Below, piece by piece: positions 43,777 to 53,113 of a stretch of 64,000 bases of DNA. Position 1 is the stretch's first letter; each line of letters opens with the position of its first letter. Location of the stretch: positions 1 through 64,000 of the forward strand of contig JBAUMC010000014.1 in NCBI GenBank assembly GCA_049578505.1, read 5' to 3'. Below the pieces are notes generated by a model. It was not told where the DNA came from and searched no databases. It worked only from the letters and a program-made list of their open reading frames with translations. A program made the position numbers and the translations under genes. This DNA is from JAGVPT01 sp049578505 (lineage in GTDB: Bacteria > Bacteroidota > Ignavibacteria > UBA10030 > UBA8401).

Positions 43777-44181
43777 TCACTTCTGTGCCGGCATGTCGCT
43801 CATGTAGAAGATCCCCCACCCATGGCCGTCCGGGTCGACAAAACTGTGCGAATACATGAAGCCCAAATCCTCCGGCTTGTCGTAGGTCGAGCCGCCCGCG
43901 GCGAGAGCTTTGGCGACGAGACCATCTACCTCATCACGGCTCTCACAACTGAGGTTGAGCAAAACTTCGACGGCCTTGCTCGTATCGCAAATAGCCTTGG
44001 GCGTAAAGTCGCGAAACCTGGGGTGCGTGGCCAACATGACAAAAATCGAGTCGCTGACCACGATGCACGCGCCGGCATCATCGGAGAACTGCAGGTTTTG
44101 TGAAAAACCGAGTGCCTTGAAAAAGGCAATTGACTTCGGGAGGTCGGCGACAGGGAGGTTGATGAATACTTGTTTGCTCAT
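43777..44181 (-). CDS. VOC-family (glyoxalase/bleomycin-resistance fold) protein
   Basis: A 134-residue single VOC domain starting 'KQVFINLPVADLPKSIAFFKALGF' with the metal-binding Glu/His positions partly recognisable and the C-terminal 'YSHSFVDPDGHGWGIFYM' typical of glyoxalase-like proteins. Such small VOC proteins act as lyases, dioxygenase-like enzymes or drug-binding proteins; the substrate cannot be told. It is followed by attC-like site E, so it may be cassette-borne together with the gene upstream. Confidence 0.88.
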   Translation of the reverse strand: MSKQVFINLPVADLPKSIAFFKALGFSQNLQFSDDAGACIVVSDSIFVMLATHPRFRDFTPKAICDTSKAVEVLLNLSCESRDEVDGLVAKALAAGGSTYDKPEDLGFMYSHSFVDPDGHGWGIFYMSDMPAQK

Positions 44182-44289
44182 GGTTCTGTCCTATGTGTGA
44201 TGGTTGTGTTGTGCCCTTGATGGAGGCGCATGGCTTTATTTCTGGCGAGGGAAAACCTTGCGGGATCGCTCCAAAGATCGCGTCATGGG

Positions 44290-45006
44290 TCAGTGATCCA
44301 TCATCGGACCCGGTGACCCGTCGGACCATTGTGCGGCCCAGATCATGAAGATCGTCATCCGTTCTTGCGAGTCATTTGTCGCAATGACGGGCGAGCCTGG
44401 TAGATTGGCTCCCCAGCTGCTTGCACCGTCACCTTCAACAAAGAACATAAGATGGGGATGCCAGTTCTTACCCTCGTCGTTTAAGTATTGTTGTTTCGAC
44501 ATCATGTAACACATCGCTCCAGGTTCCAGCCCGGGCACTTCCTTTTTATCCAGCGCCGATGCGACCGCCTGGGAGATCTCCCCCCTCGATTTTCCTGCCA
44601 GGACTAGTTTCGTTTTCAGCAGATAGATGGATACAACTCTGTTTCGCGATGATGCATTGAAGCAGATCGGTGCCCGAATATTTGGATTCCAGAACTCCGC
44701 GTCATCGGTAGCGGCGCCCCACGATCGTTCCACGATACAGAGGAAGCCATTCGTTCCTTTCACTGCAGTCGTATACCCTTCGGGCCCAAGCACCATCACT
44801 TCGGCTTTATCTGAGACGGATTTTGGAGCAGCACTGCGGGCCAGCTCGATTTCAGAATTCCTGTCCGACATCAGATACTGTCCGAGGGGAGCCATGGCCG
44901 GATAACGAACAGTATCAGCCTCTGTTTGTGCGACACATGGTGCCACAGCCACAGCGACTTGAATGGCGAATGCCACCACTATACTTCTTACAAAATCGTT
45001 CCGCAT
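44290..45006 (-). CDS. Exported protein of unknown function
   Basis: A 238-residue protein with a signal peptide (cleavage after CVAQ near residue 27). The mature part contains 'VMVLGPEGYTTAVKGTNGFLCIVERSW', 'NVRAPICFN'-like and 'WHPHLMFFV' segments and no known catalytic motif. It is probably periplasmic. The gene starts about 130 bp downstream (minus strand) of attC-like site F and shares a strand with the VOC gene, so both could form one cassette between sites F and E. No function can be assigned. Confidence 0.72.
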   Translation of the reverse strand: MRNDFVRSIVVAFAIQVAVAVAPCVAQTEADTVRYPAMAPLGQYLMSDRNSEIELARSAAPKSVSDKAEVMVLGPEGYTTAVKGTNGFLCIVERSWGAATDDAEFWNPNIRAPICFNASSRNRVVSIYLLKTKLVLAGKSRGEISQAVASALDKKEVPGLEPGAMCYMMSKQQYLNDEGKNWHPHLMFFVEGDGASSWGANLPGSPVIATNDSQERMTIFMIWAAQWSDGSPGPMMDH

Positions 45007-45132
45007 AAAATTCTCCCTTACCTACCCAACAGTCCGTCGAGCTGACCAAACTGCGTTTGCGCCAATGTTGAGTTGGTTATGTTCCCTTGTCAGGCATTGG
45101 CACCATATCGTGGGAAGTATGCCTCTCGCGCC

Positions 45133-45236
45133 ACCTAACGAGCCTCCACATGCTGTCTACGACTCCCTACGGGTCTTCGACCTGAAGGGTCCTTGACATC
45201 GAGTCGCAGACTCGTAGAGCGGCGACGTGCAGAGCA
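45133..45236 (-). other. attC-like site F, partial
   Basis: The minus strand ends ...GGCTCGTTAGGTGGCGCG, fitting the GTTRRRY core, and shares CTGCACGTCGCC with sites A and D. Between them sits the same about 68-bp palindrome found in site D (TGTCTACGACTCCCT ... CTCGTAGAGC, 45153-45220). The opening half (RYYYAAC) of the site is not found beyond 45236. Confidence 0.45.
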
Positions 45237-45237
45237 A

Positions 45238-45277
45238 AAACACAAAACCTCCATCATCAACGTCGAATCAGGAGGTT
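45238..45277 (-). terminator. Terminator-like hairpin
   Basis: AACCTCC at 45246-45252 pairs with GGAGGTT at 45271-45277; on the minus strand TTTTGTGTTTTT follows. It corresponds to the hairpin at 40394 with shared flanks, so the two are copies of one 3' region. Confidence 0.55.
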
Positions 45278-45375
45278 CACCTGTAACCGTTTCCGCGCCG
45301 AATCGGTTATACAATTGCAAGAATGTAAATGGAAAAGAGGGAAGAATCAAGTCAATGGCAGTGCCCGAAAGATAG

Positions 45376-45598
45376 TCCTGGCTCAATTTGTCATTCCCGC
45401 GTGCCAAAAGCATCCCTTTGGGAAAAGCGGGTCGAAGACTCCCAACGGGTCTATCGACCCGTAGGGTCGTTCCGCGAATCTACGATTCGTAGAATCGTAG
45501 ATAGACGACTCGGCGAGAATCCAAACATCCGTTTTTTACCGGACCATGGATGCCCACTTTCGTGGGCATGACAATTTTTTTTTCAATTGAGCCACTAC
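45376..45598. repeat. MITE-like repeat R1, copy b, with nested palindromes
   Basis: The same element as at 40534, enlarged by two insertions in its first hairpin: TGCCAAAAGCATCCCTTTGG in the loop (about 45401-45424) and an about 85-bp palindrome GTCGAAGACTCCCAACGGG ... GACGACTCGGC (45430-45514), which splits the arm AAGCGGGAATCC. The second hairpin (GGATGCCCACTTTCGTGGGC) is intact. The stretch 45600-45940 downstream shows no supported feature. Confidence 0.78.
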
Positions 45599-45940
45599 TC
45601 GAAAGATGGATCGCTTGAACTCAAATCTTTCTATTCATACATTGAAACGGTTAATTTCAAATGTCACACAACACGTTCGGATGCCGTCCAAAACGTCGAA
45701 TGACACAGGCAATGTAAACAACAAGTAGTTCCGCTACATTTCAAACACGAAACCAACAAAGAAATCAAAACGTTGTCAGTCGATGCGCATTGGATAATGG
45801 TAGATTCGGTCAAGGACCAGACGGCTACTAACTGTCCGTCTCAGCGGTCATCGTGAAATAAGGGCTATCCGGAAGAACAGCGTACGATTGAGTTGACACC
45901 GTTCAATGAACTATTAAGCATTTGTTTTCCAATATGCGAG

Positions 45941-46927
45941 ATGGCTATGGATAATCATAAATTTGAACTTCGAAAACTGGGCAACTCCGACCTCATGGTT
46001 TCTCCTATCGGATTGGGATGCTGGCAGTTTAGCAAAGGCAAAGGAATCATCGGAGGATATTGGCAGAAGATTTCCTCTGAGCTGACAAAAGATGTGGTTC
46101 AGGCTTCATTGGATTATGGTATCAACTGGTTCGACACTGCAGAAGTGTATGGCCGGGGAGAGTCCGAAAGATCTCTTGCAGAAGCTTTGATGCTCCTTGG
46201 GGTCTCCTCTCAGGGAGTGCTTATCGCTACAAAATGGTGGCCGCTCTTTCGTTTTGCCGGCTCGATTACAGAAACCATTGAGGAGAGGAAGCGGCTCCTG
46301 CATCCTTTTCCGATTTCCTTACACCAGATTCACCAACCGTATACATTGGCTTCAATCGCTTCCCAGATGAAAGCTATGGCGCTGCTCGTTGCAAAGCATG
46401 ATATACGGTATGTCGGTGTTAGCAATTTTTCTGCCAAAGCGATGCGAACCGCACATACAGAACTCCAAAAATACGGACTGAAGCTAACTTCAAATCAGGT
46501 CCATTATAATCTTGCGCATCGGAGGATCGAATCAAACGGCGTGATGGAGACAGCCAAGGAGTTAGGAATCGGCATCATCGCTTACTCTCCGTTGGCGCAG
46601 GGACTTTTGACGGGGAGGTTTCATGATAATCCGGATGCTCTCAACACTATATCAATTATGAGGCGCCGGTCAGGAAGGTTTTCACCGCGAGCAATCGAAC
46701 GGTCGCGTCCGCTCATCTCGTCGTTGCAGGAAATCGGCCGGAGGTATCAGAAAACCGCATCTCAGGTTGCACTGAACTGGCTGATCAATTTCCACGGCGC
46801 AACCGTGGTTGCAATTCCAGGAGCGACAAAAGTTGAGCAGGCAAAAAGCAATGCTCTTGCGATGACGTTTACGTTGACAACGAATGAATTGAGTGAACTT
46901 GATATTGCATCAAGACAATTCTCTTAA
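45941..46927 (+). CDS. Aldo/keto reductase
   Basis: A 328-residue NADPH-dependent TIM-barrel oxidoreductase, close to the KchB/YajO-like subgroup. The catalytic tetrad is readable: Asp and Tyr in 'WFDTAEVYG', Lys in 'IATKWW', and His in 'LHQIHQP'. The C-terminal 'AIPGATKVEQAKSNALA' is the coenzyme-binding segment. The ATG at 45941 is used; a TTG 16 codons upstream in frame has no homology after it. The only plus-strand metabolic gene in this stretch. Substrate unknown. Confidence 0.9.
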   Translation: MAMDNHKFELRKLGNSDLMVSPIGLGCWQFSKGKGIIGGYWQKISSELTKDVVQASLDYGINWFDTAEVYGRGESERSLAEALMLLGVSSQGVLIATKWWPLFRFAGSITETIEERKRLLHPFPISLHQIHQPYTLASIASQMKAMALLVAKHDIRYVGVSNFSAKAMRTAHTELQKYGLKLTSNQVHYNLAHRRIESNGVMETAKELGIGIIAYSPLAQGLLTGRFHDNPDALNTISIMRRRSGRFSPRAIERSRPLISSLQEIGRRYQKTASQVALNWLINFHGATVVAIPGATKVEQAKSNALAMTFTLTTNELSELDIASRQFS

Positions 46928-47084
46928 ATGCCTTGTTGCACCTCTTTGTTTCGATGCCGCCGCAATTATCCATCTCTCGCCGCGCATACACATAACGCGT
47001 CAATAAAATCACGGCAAAATGGGCTCCCCGAAGATCGATAGTCGGAGATCGAACACAACTGCAAACTAAGCACGTGTCCACAAT

Positions 47085-47115
47085 AAAAAAGCCCCAGATG
47101 GTGAATGTCTGGAGC
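47085..47115 (-). terminator. Rho-independent terminator of the NfeD-stomatin operon
   Basis: On the minus strand GCTCCAGA pairs with TCTGGGGC (47108-47115 and 47091-47098, one G-T pair) and is followed by TTTTTTATT. It lies 58 bp after the stop codon of the stomatin-like gene. Confidence 0.75.
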
Positions 47116-47172
47116 GGATGTTCACGTTGATTGATTATCGCGAATAATGACTTATGGCGACGCTTATTAAAC

Positions 47173-48081
47173 CTATTTCGTCTTTTTCACTACACTCATT
47201 GCAGTAGCGATCATCGACGAGATGTCGCCAAAATTTGCAGGCAGTATCAGTGTCGTTGATTGCTTCGCAACATTCCCAAATTGTTCTACAAGCTTTTCGG
47301 CAACACGCAATTGCACTGCTTCCATACCTCCGTCAGATTTAACAGCCGCTGCGACTGCTTTCACACCGTCTGCTGTTGCATTGGCGACGGCACGAATTGC
47401 TTCAGCTTGGCCCGATGCTTCATTGATTTGTTTCTGACGAACCGCTTCAGATTCGAGAACGACCTTCTGCTTTTGTCCTTCGGCCACATTGATCGCAGAC
47501 TGTTTCTCTCCCTCTGACTGTAATATATTGGCCCGTTTCTCGCGTTCCGCCTGCATCTGTTTTTCCATCGCAATGAGGACGGTTTTCGGAGGCACAATGT
47601 TCTTGATTTCGTATCTAAGGATCTTTACACCCCATGTTCGAGATGCCTCATTGATCGCGCTTACAATAGCTGAATTAATCGTGGTCCGTTCTTCAAAAGT
47701 TTTATCAAGATCGATCTTTCCGATTTCACTCCGCATCGTCGTTTGTGACAACTGCACAATTGAATTCATATAGTTGCTAATGCCATACGATGCCATTTGG
47801 GGATCGAACACTTGGACGAAAATCACACCGTCGACTCCCACTTGCACGTTGTCTCTGGTTATGCAGACCTGCTCCGGGATATCAATCGTTTGTTCTTTCA
47901 ATGTGTGCTTATAAGCGATCTTATCCATAAATGGTATTATGTAACTAACACCCGCATGGATGGCGACATGAAATTTACCAAGCCGCTCGACGACGAACGC
48001 GCTTTGTTGAGGAACGACGCGAACGCCGGAAATGATGGCAAGGACTGCAAGTGCAGCCACGACAAGAAAAAATAAATCCAT
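47173..48081 (-). CDS. SPFH/band 7 paraslipin (stomatin-like, QmcA type)
   Basis: A 302-residue membrane-anchored protein: an N-terminal helix (1-20), an SPFH domain (about 22-180; 'VVPQQSAFVVERLGKFH', 'GVDGVIFVQVFDP', 'KTFEERTTINSAI') and a charged, alanine-rich coiled coil (about 185-265), then a C-terminal hydrophobic segment. Such proteins form large oligomeric cages in membrane microdomains and are thought to assist membrane protein quality control. The NfeD gene lies 25 bp upstream, the classic partner arrangement. Confidence 0.92.
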   Translation of the reverse strand: MDLFFLVVAALAVLAIISGVRVVPQQSAFVVERLGKFHVAIHAGVSYIIPFMDKIAYKHTLKEQTIDIPEQVCITRDNVQVGVDGVIFVQVFDPQMASYGISNYMNSIVQLSQTTMRSEIGKIDLDKTFEERTTINSAIVSAINEASRTWGVKILRYEIKNIVPPKTVLIAMEKQMQAEREKRANILQSEGEKQSAINVAEGQKQKVVLESEAVRQKQINEASGQAEAIRAVANATADGVKAVAAAVKSDGGMEAVQLRVAEKLVEQFGNVAKQSTTLILPANFGDISSMIATAMSVVKKTK

Positions 48082-48105
48082 AAGTAACTCCCTCTTTGAT
48101 CTATC

Positions 48106-48549
48106 TTATTTAATAAGTGTGACCTTCGCACGAATTCCATCTAATGAATTGATTTCAACAGTGCTCCCTTCACTAATTATATCGCTAGAATCACTGAAGG
48201 CAATCCAGACTGATCCACGATATGAGATCGCTCCTTCGCCACCGACAGGGATTTCTTTCACGACTTTGACCTTTTGCCCTTTGTAGTCCGGTGGCATGTC
48301 ATGACTGCCAAAGAACAGCTTCTTCGCGGTTTTTCTAAGTGCGACCAACATAAGCAGAGAAGAAATGGAAAATACTGCAAGCTGACTGTTAAGTCCGGGC
48401 GTAATACCGATCCATGTAGTGACCGAAACGATTAAGGCACCCAATCCAAAGAAAACTAAGACGAGAGCGAGGTGATTCATTTCAATGATGATGAGGACTA
48501 CTCCGATAACGGCCCAGACAATCACTGGAGATATGAGTGCTTCAGACAT
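48106..48549 (-). CDS. NfeD-family membrane protein
   Basis: A 147-residue protein with three hydrophobic helices (about 8-75) and a C-terminal OB-fold soluble domain ('GQKVKVVKEIPVGGEGAISYRGSVWIAFSDS') as in short NfeD proteins. NfeD partners with SPFH proteins at the membrane; the stomatin-like gene follows in the same operon, which ends in a strong terminator. Confidence 0.9.
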   Translation of the reverse strand: MSEALISPVIVWAVIGVVLIIIEMNHLALVLVFFGLGALIVSVTTWIGITPGLNSQLAVFSISSLLMLVALRKTAKKLFFGSHDMPPDYKGQKVKVVKEIPVGGEGAISYRGSVWIAFSDSSDIISEGSTVEINSLDGIRAKVTLIK

Positions 48550-49128
48550 GCTAGTGTTTCCTTTCCATACTTTGAATGCTACTGATTCTTGGCGGGGCTT
48601 GAGAAGAAGGATTGCAGATTTGAACGTCCAACCCCTGAAACCGACTTAATATAGACTACTATTGATGGAAAGGCAAGAAGCTACTTTTAGGACACTGCCG
48701 ATCCGAATTCCAGACGAAGAACAATTCCAATGAGCCTCAATCGCAACGTCCCTCATGGCACGATCCACTGACGCTGCTTCTACCTGAGAGACGACGGGGA
48801 TCCATTGATGCTGGTTGGAAGATCTGAATCCTAAATTTTTATCTTGGACTATTGAACGAGGAGCTATAAGGGCTTCGCCGTTTGACATGTTCCGTATATA
48901 TCATATGGCAATGACAAACCTTCCATTAGACAAAATTGTTGGCAAGGTGTCGAAATGGCAAAGAAAGTTTGCCAATACCGCATTTCCATAGCGAGTTGAC
49001 GAGGTGGAGAAGACCACGCAGAACCGGGTTTAGTATGAACGGATATCCTTCGGATGATTTCGATCGGCTTCAGTTCTCACAAATAAATCTTGACAAAGCA
49101 GTTGTGCCAAGGTAGATTAGGCTGATTT
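48550..49128. other. Gap with decayed repeats
   Basis: Two repeat fragments are readable. About 48690-48800 on the minus strand encodes WIPVVSQVEAASVDRAMRD, related to WIHIVPQVEATRMDRSMRS at about 51695-51790. About 48905-48990 on the plus strand encodes MAMTNLPLDKIVGKVSKWQ..., related to a peptide at 53034. Neither forms a complete gene. Confidence 0.5.
48907..48993 (+). repeat. Short coding-like repeat R6, copy 1
   Basis: A 28-codon frame (MAMTNLPLDKIVGKVSKWQR..., stop TAG) matches a frame at about 53031-53113 in which about 18 of 28 residues agree and the stop falls at the same place. Several of the base differences are synonymous. It may be the tail of a lost gene or a small peptide gene; no ribosome-binding site is evident. 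Confidence 0.45.
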
Positions 49129-49761
49129 TTGCATCATCACCCAAGATTATCTGTGCAAACGAGAGATCCCATACATCACGGGCTATATGAAACCCTAAGC
49201 AAACACGCTGGGTTCAGCCGCGAGGAATATGAATTCTATATCAGTCTCTTGAAGAAAGAGATAGTCAAGAAGAAAGAGCACTATCTTCAGGCGGGTGAGA
49301 TCTCTCGGGCAATCGCATACGTGAACAGCGGTTGCCTACGACAGTACATCATCGGCGAGCATGCGAAGGAAATTATCCTCCAATTTCCCGTAGAGGACTG
49401 GTGGATTGGCGACTTGGAGAGCTTTCAGCTCGAAAAACCTTCTACCTATTATATACAGGCACTCGAAGAGAGTGAACTGGTCATCCTATCGCGGAAGAGC
49501 TTTCTGCGAGCGTGCGATGAGTTGCCGAAATTCAAGATCTTTCATGAAGAGAAAGTCCGGCGTAACCACTTTGCGACATTGAAGCGCCTACCGATGACAA
49601 AGCTTGGGACACCGGAAGAAAAATACCTCCTCCTGATGAAAGAACAACCGCAGCTTTTTCAGCGTATCCCACTTCATTATATTGCATCCTACCTCGCCAT
49701 CGAACCGGAGTCGCTCAGCCGGCTCCGGAAACGTCTGGCCGTTAACCCAAAAGAAACTTAA
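49129..49761 (+). CDS. Crp/Fnr-family transcriptional regulator
   Basis: A 210-residue protein with a cyclic-nucleotide-binding-like beta-roll (about 20-130; 'YLQAGEISRAIAYVNSGCLRQYI') and a shortened C-terminal helix-turn-helix ('IPLHYIASYLAIEPESLSRLRKRL'). This architecture is common in Bacteroidota and often lacks the residues for cAMP. No ATG is available near the N-terminus; a TTG is used. The cupin gene follows 69 bp downstream and is a likely target or operon partner. Confidence 0.88.
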   Translation: MHHHPRLSVQTRDPIHHGLYETLSKHAGFSREEYEFYISLLKKEIVKKKEHYLQAGEISRAIAYVNSGCLRQYIIGEHAKEIILQFPVEDWWIGDLESFQLEKPSTYYIQALEESELVILSRKSFLRACDELPKFKIFHEEKVRRNHFATLKRLPMTKLGTPEEKYLLLMKEQPQLFQRIPLHYIASYLAIEPESLSRLRKRLAVNPKET

Positions 49762-49830
49762 CCAACGTCAAGGTATTCTGCACCTCCTTTGTGTATAGTA
49801 ACTGCATCACCAAAAAAAGAGGAGGACACC

Positions 49831-50340
49831 ATGGACACAATTTTGCAGAATCCGGAACTTCAGGCAGTCGCCATTTCCTCACAGTACAAAGTCTTTGGTC
49901 CTGGCGATGGGCTTAGACTCTTTTTTGGCCCCGGCCGGGATCTTATCTTCAAGGTGACGGGCCAAGATACTGGCGGGGCATTCGATTATTTTATCGTCGA
50001 GGTAGCACCGAAAGGCGGCCCGCCGTTGCATGTTCACCACAGGCAGGAGGAAACGATCCATGTTTTAAAAGGAAAGTTCAAGATCAGGATCGGAGAAGAG
50101 GTTTTTCACTTGACGGAAGGCGGCTTTGCGTATCTTCCTTCCAAAGTCCCGCACGCGTTTCTCAACTTAACAGACAAGCCGGGTGAGATCATTGTGGTCT
50201 ATACTCCCGGTGGCGGACACAAGTTTTACGAAGAACTTGGACCTCTTACCCGCAACGGTTCGCCTGACCAAAAGGTTGTCGCTCAACTCTTTGCGAAATA
50301 CAACATGACTCTGCTTGGACCTCCTTTGAGCTCCGACTGA
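49831..50340 (+). CDS. Cupin-domain protein
   Basis: A 169-residue protein with one cupin beta-barrel. Metal-binding residues appear in 'PPLHVHHRQEETIHVLKGKFKIRIG' (His, His, Glu) and 'LPSKVPHAFLN' (His). The ATG at 49831 is preceded by GAGGAGGA and is chosen over an upstream GTG/ATG frame without homology. Many such proteins are quercetinase-like dioxygenases or sugar/antibiotic-binding proteins, and the function here is open. It follows the Crp-family regulator. Confidence 0.88.
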   Translation: MDTILQNPELQAVAISSQYKVFGPGDGLRLFFGPGRDLIFKVTGQDTGGAFDYFIVEVAPKGGPPLHVHHRQEETIHVLKGKFKIRIGEEVFHLTEGGFAYLPSKVPHAFLNLTDKPGEIIVVYTPGGGHKFYEELGPLTRNGSPDQKVVAQLFAKYNMTLLGPPLSSD

Positions 50341-50425
50341 AATTACCGTCTTGGTCCGCTCTGCATTGAAACACAACTAATGAAGTGGAGAAAAAGCGCT
50401 TGGCAAGAAGAATGGGAGAAACGAT

Positions 50426-50790
50426 ATGAGTCAAATAGGTGCTGTGTTCTATGTGCGTTGGGGGCTCCTCCACCTTGTTGCATCCTTTCAGGTATTTAAA
50501 CTGGGATGGGTCAAATATCCGGGATGATTAAAGGGAGAGTTTACCAACATGCCTGGAACCTTGCGTGCATCGCTCTTGTCGTTCCGGCGATCGCAGTTGT
50601 TTATTCCTGGAACAACAGCCTATTTGGGTATTGGCTTAACCTTGCGATAACTAGCGTTACGGATATTGGGTTTATTCTTTTCATTGTGGTGCCGCGTCAT
50701 CTTTCGCTGAAACTCAGTCTCCCGGGGCCTTTACTCTGGATGTTAGCAGTGATTTTCAGCACTATCGGAATTCATTCCTACCACCCTTGA
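50426..50790 (+). pseudogene. Small membrane protein gene split by a frameshift
   Basis: The 5' part starts at an ATG with GGGAGA 6 bp upstream and reads MSQIGAVFYVRWGLLHLVAS... for 33 codons before a stop at 50525. The 3' part, in a different frame from 50506, reads ...GMIKGRVYQHAWNLACIALVVPAI and continues through three helices to 50790. Together they make one protein of about 120 residues with four helices, of an uncharacterised small membrane family. A one-base insertion or deletion near 50505-50522 would join them. It could also be an assembly error. Confidence 0.65.
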
Positions 50791-51869
50791 ACTACTTCCC
50801 CTGCCTCGATCGGTAACATCTGTCCACGCCTCGACAATGATATTGAGAATTCCTTTGATCCGTAAGGCCTCCAATTTGTTCTCATGGTTCTTATGCCACT
50901 TCATTCAGCCCTATGTTTTGGCCCGCGAAAGGTCGATACACATGTCGTCGTCTCGACACGTCCACTTGTATTAATGAGACTATACGATTCGGACTTTAGA
51001 TCTCCCGGCGGAAAAGATCCAGTCATCACAAAATTCCGATCAGGTAGACAATTTCCCCCTTCGTTCTTCCCTTCACTGATTCGCGGTATAAGCAATCAGA
51101 CGCCAGCGAATGGCTCCTTGCGTAGCATCATGAGCATGATGATTTTGCGGTGGAAGAGTGCTTCCAGCAACGACAGTAACTTCGCGCACGCATCCGTCGC
51201 ACCGGTAGATTCCGGCGCTTGGCGTCGTTTGCCCAGGCGCATAAATTTCATCGAACAGCTTGTTGTTGTTTTGTTGCATATACCTCGAGTATTTGTAGAA
51301 TGCCATAACTCACCATGGTATTGTGGATAAAAAATTGGTATCAGCAAATTCATAACCTCGATGTGATCCAGTTGTGATCAAAAGCAACGTAAAAGTCCAA
51401 TAAATTCGTAATAAACTACGAAACTGCTTGAAAGACGGTCAAAATTGATACATTTTAAATAATTCTCGTGTCTGAAATGGGTGGTGTATATACGGTGGTT
51501 CATCTCTGTTTCGCGTTCACATTGGAACCAAAAGGTACGATCTTGTGAGAGGATTAGCGAAAAAAGGGTTACCGAAAAGTGCAACACCCTGGTGTTTTGC
51601 GAGCTGGACGGGTGTATTCTTCAAGGCGGGCTGCAGCTGTTGCGAGGGTGTCGACGAAATCCTGAATCAGAAGACCTACTTAGATTCGTTCTTATGCTTC
51701 TTATACCATTTTTGATGAGCCTCAATCCGAGACTCCTCATGGAACGATCCATGCGAGTTGCTTCTACTTGAGGGACGATGTGGATCCAACGATACAGGTG
51801 AGTAGGCCTGATTCTTAAATTTTTTATTGCAGATTTTAGAGAAGCTATATAGGTCTCTCTCAGCTTCTC
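50791..51869. other. Long gap with gene fragments only
   Basis: No complete gene is supported. About 50810-50900 (minus) reads EWHKNHENKLEALRIKG-like sequence, about 51595-51665 (minus) reads FVDTLATAAARLEEYTRP, and about 51695-51790 (minus) reads WIHIVPQVEATRMDRSMRS. These match fragments near 42400 and 48700, so the same decayed family has been scattered across the accessory region. Confidence 0.5.
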
Positions 51870-52871
51870 TTACATGCCTATAAGAGAGTTGACTGTCTCT
51901 GCTTTGAGAGTGAAAGTGCGAACAAAAGAATTGTCGACCTGAGCATAAAGAATGCCGGTCGTTCTGTCGATTTCAACAAATTGACTGGCGAACGTGCTCG
52001 TTCTCGCTTGACTGTCGCGAATAAGAGGCTCAGGCGAAACCCAGTCTATTTTCCCATTTTCATAATCATAGATAAAGAGACCAATCGAAAACATTCCATA
52101 TTTTATCCTGTCTCCAACCATTTGATTTCTTTCTCTTCCATTCATGATTCCAACACGTTTACCTTCACCGACTTCGATAAACGTTTCTGGCATGAGCGGT
52201 CCCGGTGATGCATGACCTCCGATCCATGGAATATTATGCTTCTTTGGGTGAAATACAGTTTCTCCGTATTCCCACGGCTTACCCATGTCTTCTGCAATTC
52301 CGACTCGCACGGTAGAATACCAATAATCATTACTGAGCTCACTCGACTCAACGAGGTTATATCGAATCCCCCGCTTATTTAGCGGAGCAATGCAGACTTC
52401 TTTTGCCCGATCCATCAACACTGGCAGTGTCATTTTTAAAGAATCGAAATTTCTTCCTACAGCTTGTCCGAGATGGGTAAGAGTCAAGCCGTCAGATTTG
52501 TTTCGAAGAGGTATTGTGAAATAGATATGCATCAAACCTGTCTTCTCGTCTATCCAGATATCAGGGTCTTCCAAACCGAGAAAATCCCATTCATTTCCGC
52601 CGAGTTGACGAATTATCTCTGATTCGTTTTCAATTGCTAACGCTCCCTCGATACTAAAATGATCAAGTGAATCTCCTCTCACTTTATGCAAAACGCTTCT
52701 ATCGATGGAGCCGCTAAATTCCACGTCTCCCTCGCGACTAATAATGCAACGAAGAATGCCTTCCTTATTTCCTGACCGCGGATCAAGGGTAAGCGCCATT
52801 ACGTGTATGAATCGATTATCAGGTTCAACTGCTTTCCCCGGATGTTCAATATATTGTTTCTGCTCTTCCAA
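51870..52871 (-). CDS. Five-bladed beta-propeller glycosidase-like protein
   Basis: A 333-residue protein without a signal peptide. Motifs such as 'GLEDPDIWIDEKTGLMHIYFTI', 'EVCIAPLNKRGIRYNLVESSE' and 'GHASPGPLMPETFIEVGEGKRVGIMNG' recall glycoside hydrolases or phosphorylases of the GH43/GH130/GH32 five-bladed propeller group, in which an acidic residue in each of the first blades forms the active site. Substrate and even enzymatic activity are inferred only. It is isolated among repeat-rich gaps. Confidence 0.6.
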   Translation of the reverse strand: MEEQKQYIEHPGKAVEPDNRFIHVMALTLDPRSGNKEGILRCIISREGDVEFSGSIDRSVLHKVRGDSLDHFSIEGALAIENESEIIRQLGGNEWDFLGLEDPDIWIDEKTGLMHIYFTIPLRNKSDGLTLTHLGQAVGRNFDSLKMTLPVLMDRAKEVCIAPLNKRGIRYNLVESSELSNDYWYSTVRVGIAEDMGKPWEYGETVFHPKKHNIPWIGGHASPGPLMPETFIEVGEGKRVGIMNGRERNQMVGDRIKYGMFSIGLFIYDYENGKIDWVSPEPLIRDSQARTSTFASQFVEIDRTTGILYAQVDNSFVRTFTLKAETVNSLIGM

Positions 52872-53030
52872 GGTCGATGAGATTAGTTTTGCTGGTTTTC
52901 TATCTTGACCATATAACTCATTCCGAGTTTAATTGTCAAGCCGTTCGGAGCAATGCCCTGAGCATGTCTCTATACGGGTGGAATGAATATGGAACTTCGG
53001 TATTTGCCAAGTTCTCTATAAAGAGTGTGG

Positions 53031-53113
53031 CAATGGCATACCTGCCAATAGACGAAATTGTTGGCAAAGTGGCGAAACGGCAAAGGGAGTTTGCCATCAT
53101 TGCACTTCTATGA
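53031..53113 (+). repeat. Short coding-like repeat R6, copy 2
   Basis: The frame VAMAYLPIDEIVGKVAKRQR... ends with TGA at the same position as copy 1 near 48990. Downstream flanks (TGACGAGGTGG / GGTGACGAAGG) are also faintly alike. The rest of the gap 52872-53307 shows no supported feature. Confidence 0.45.
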
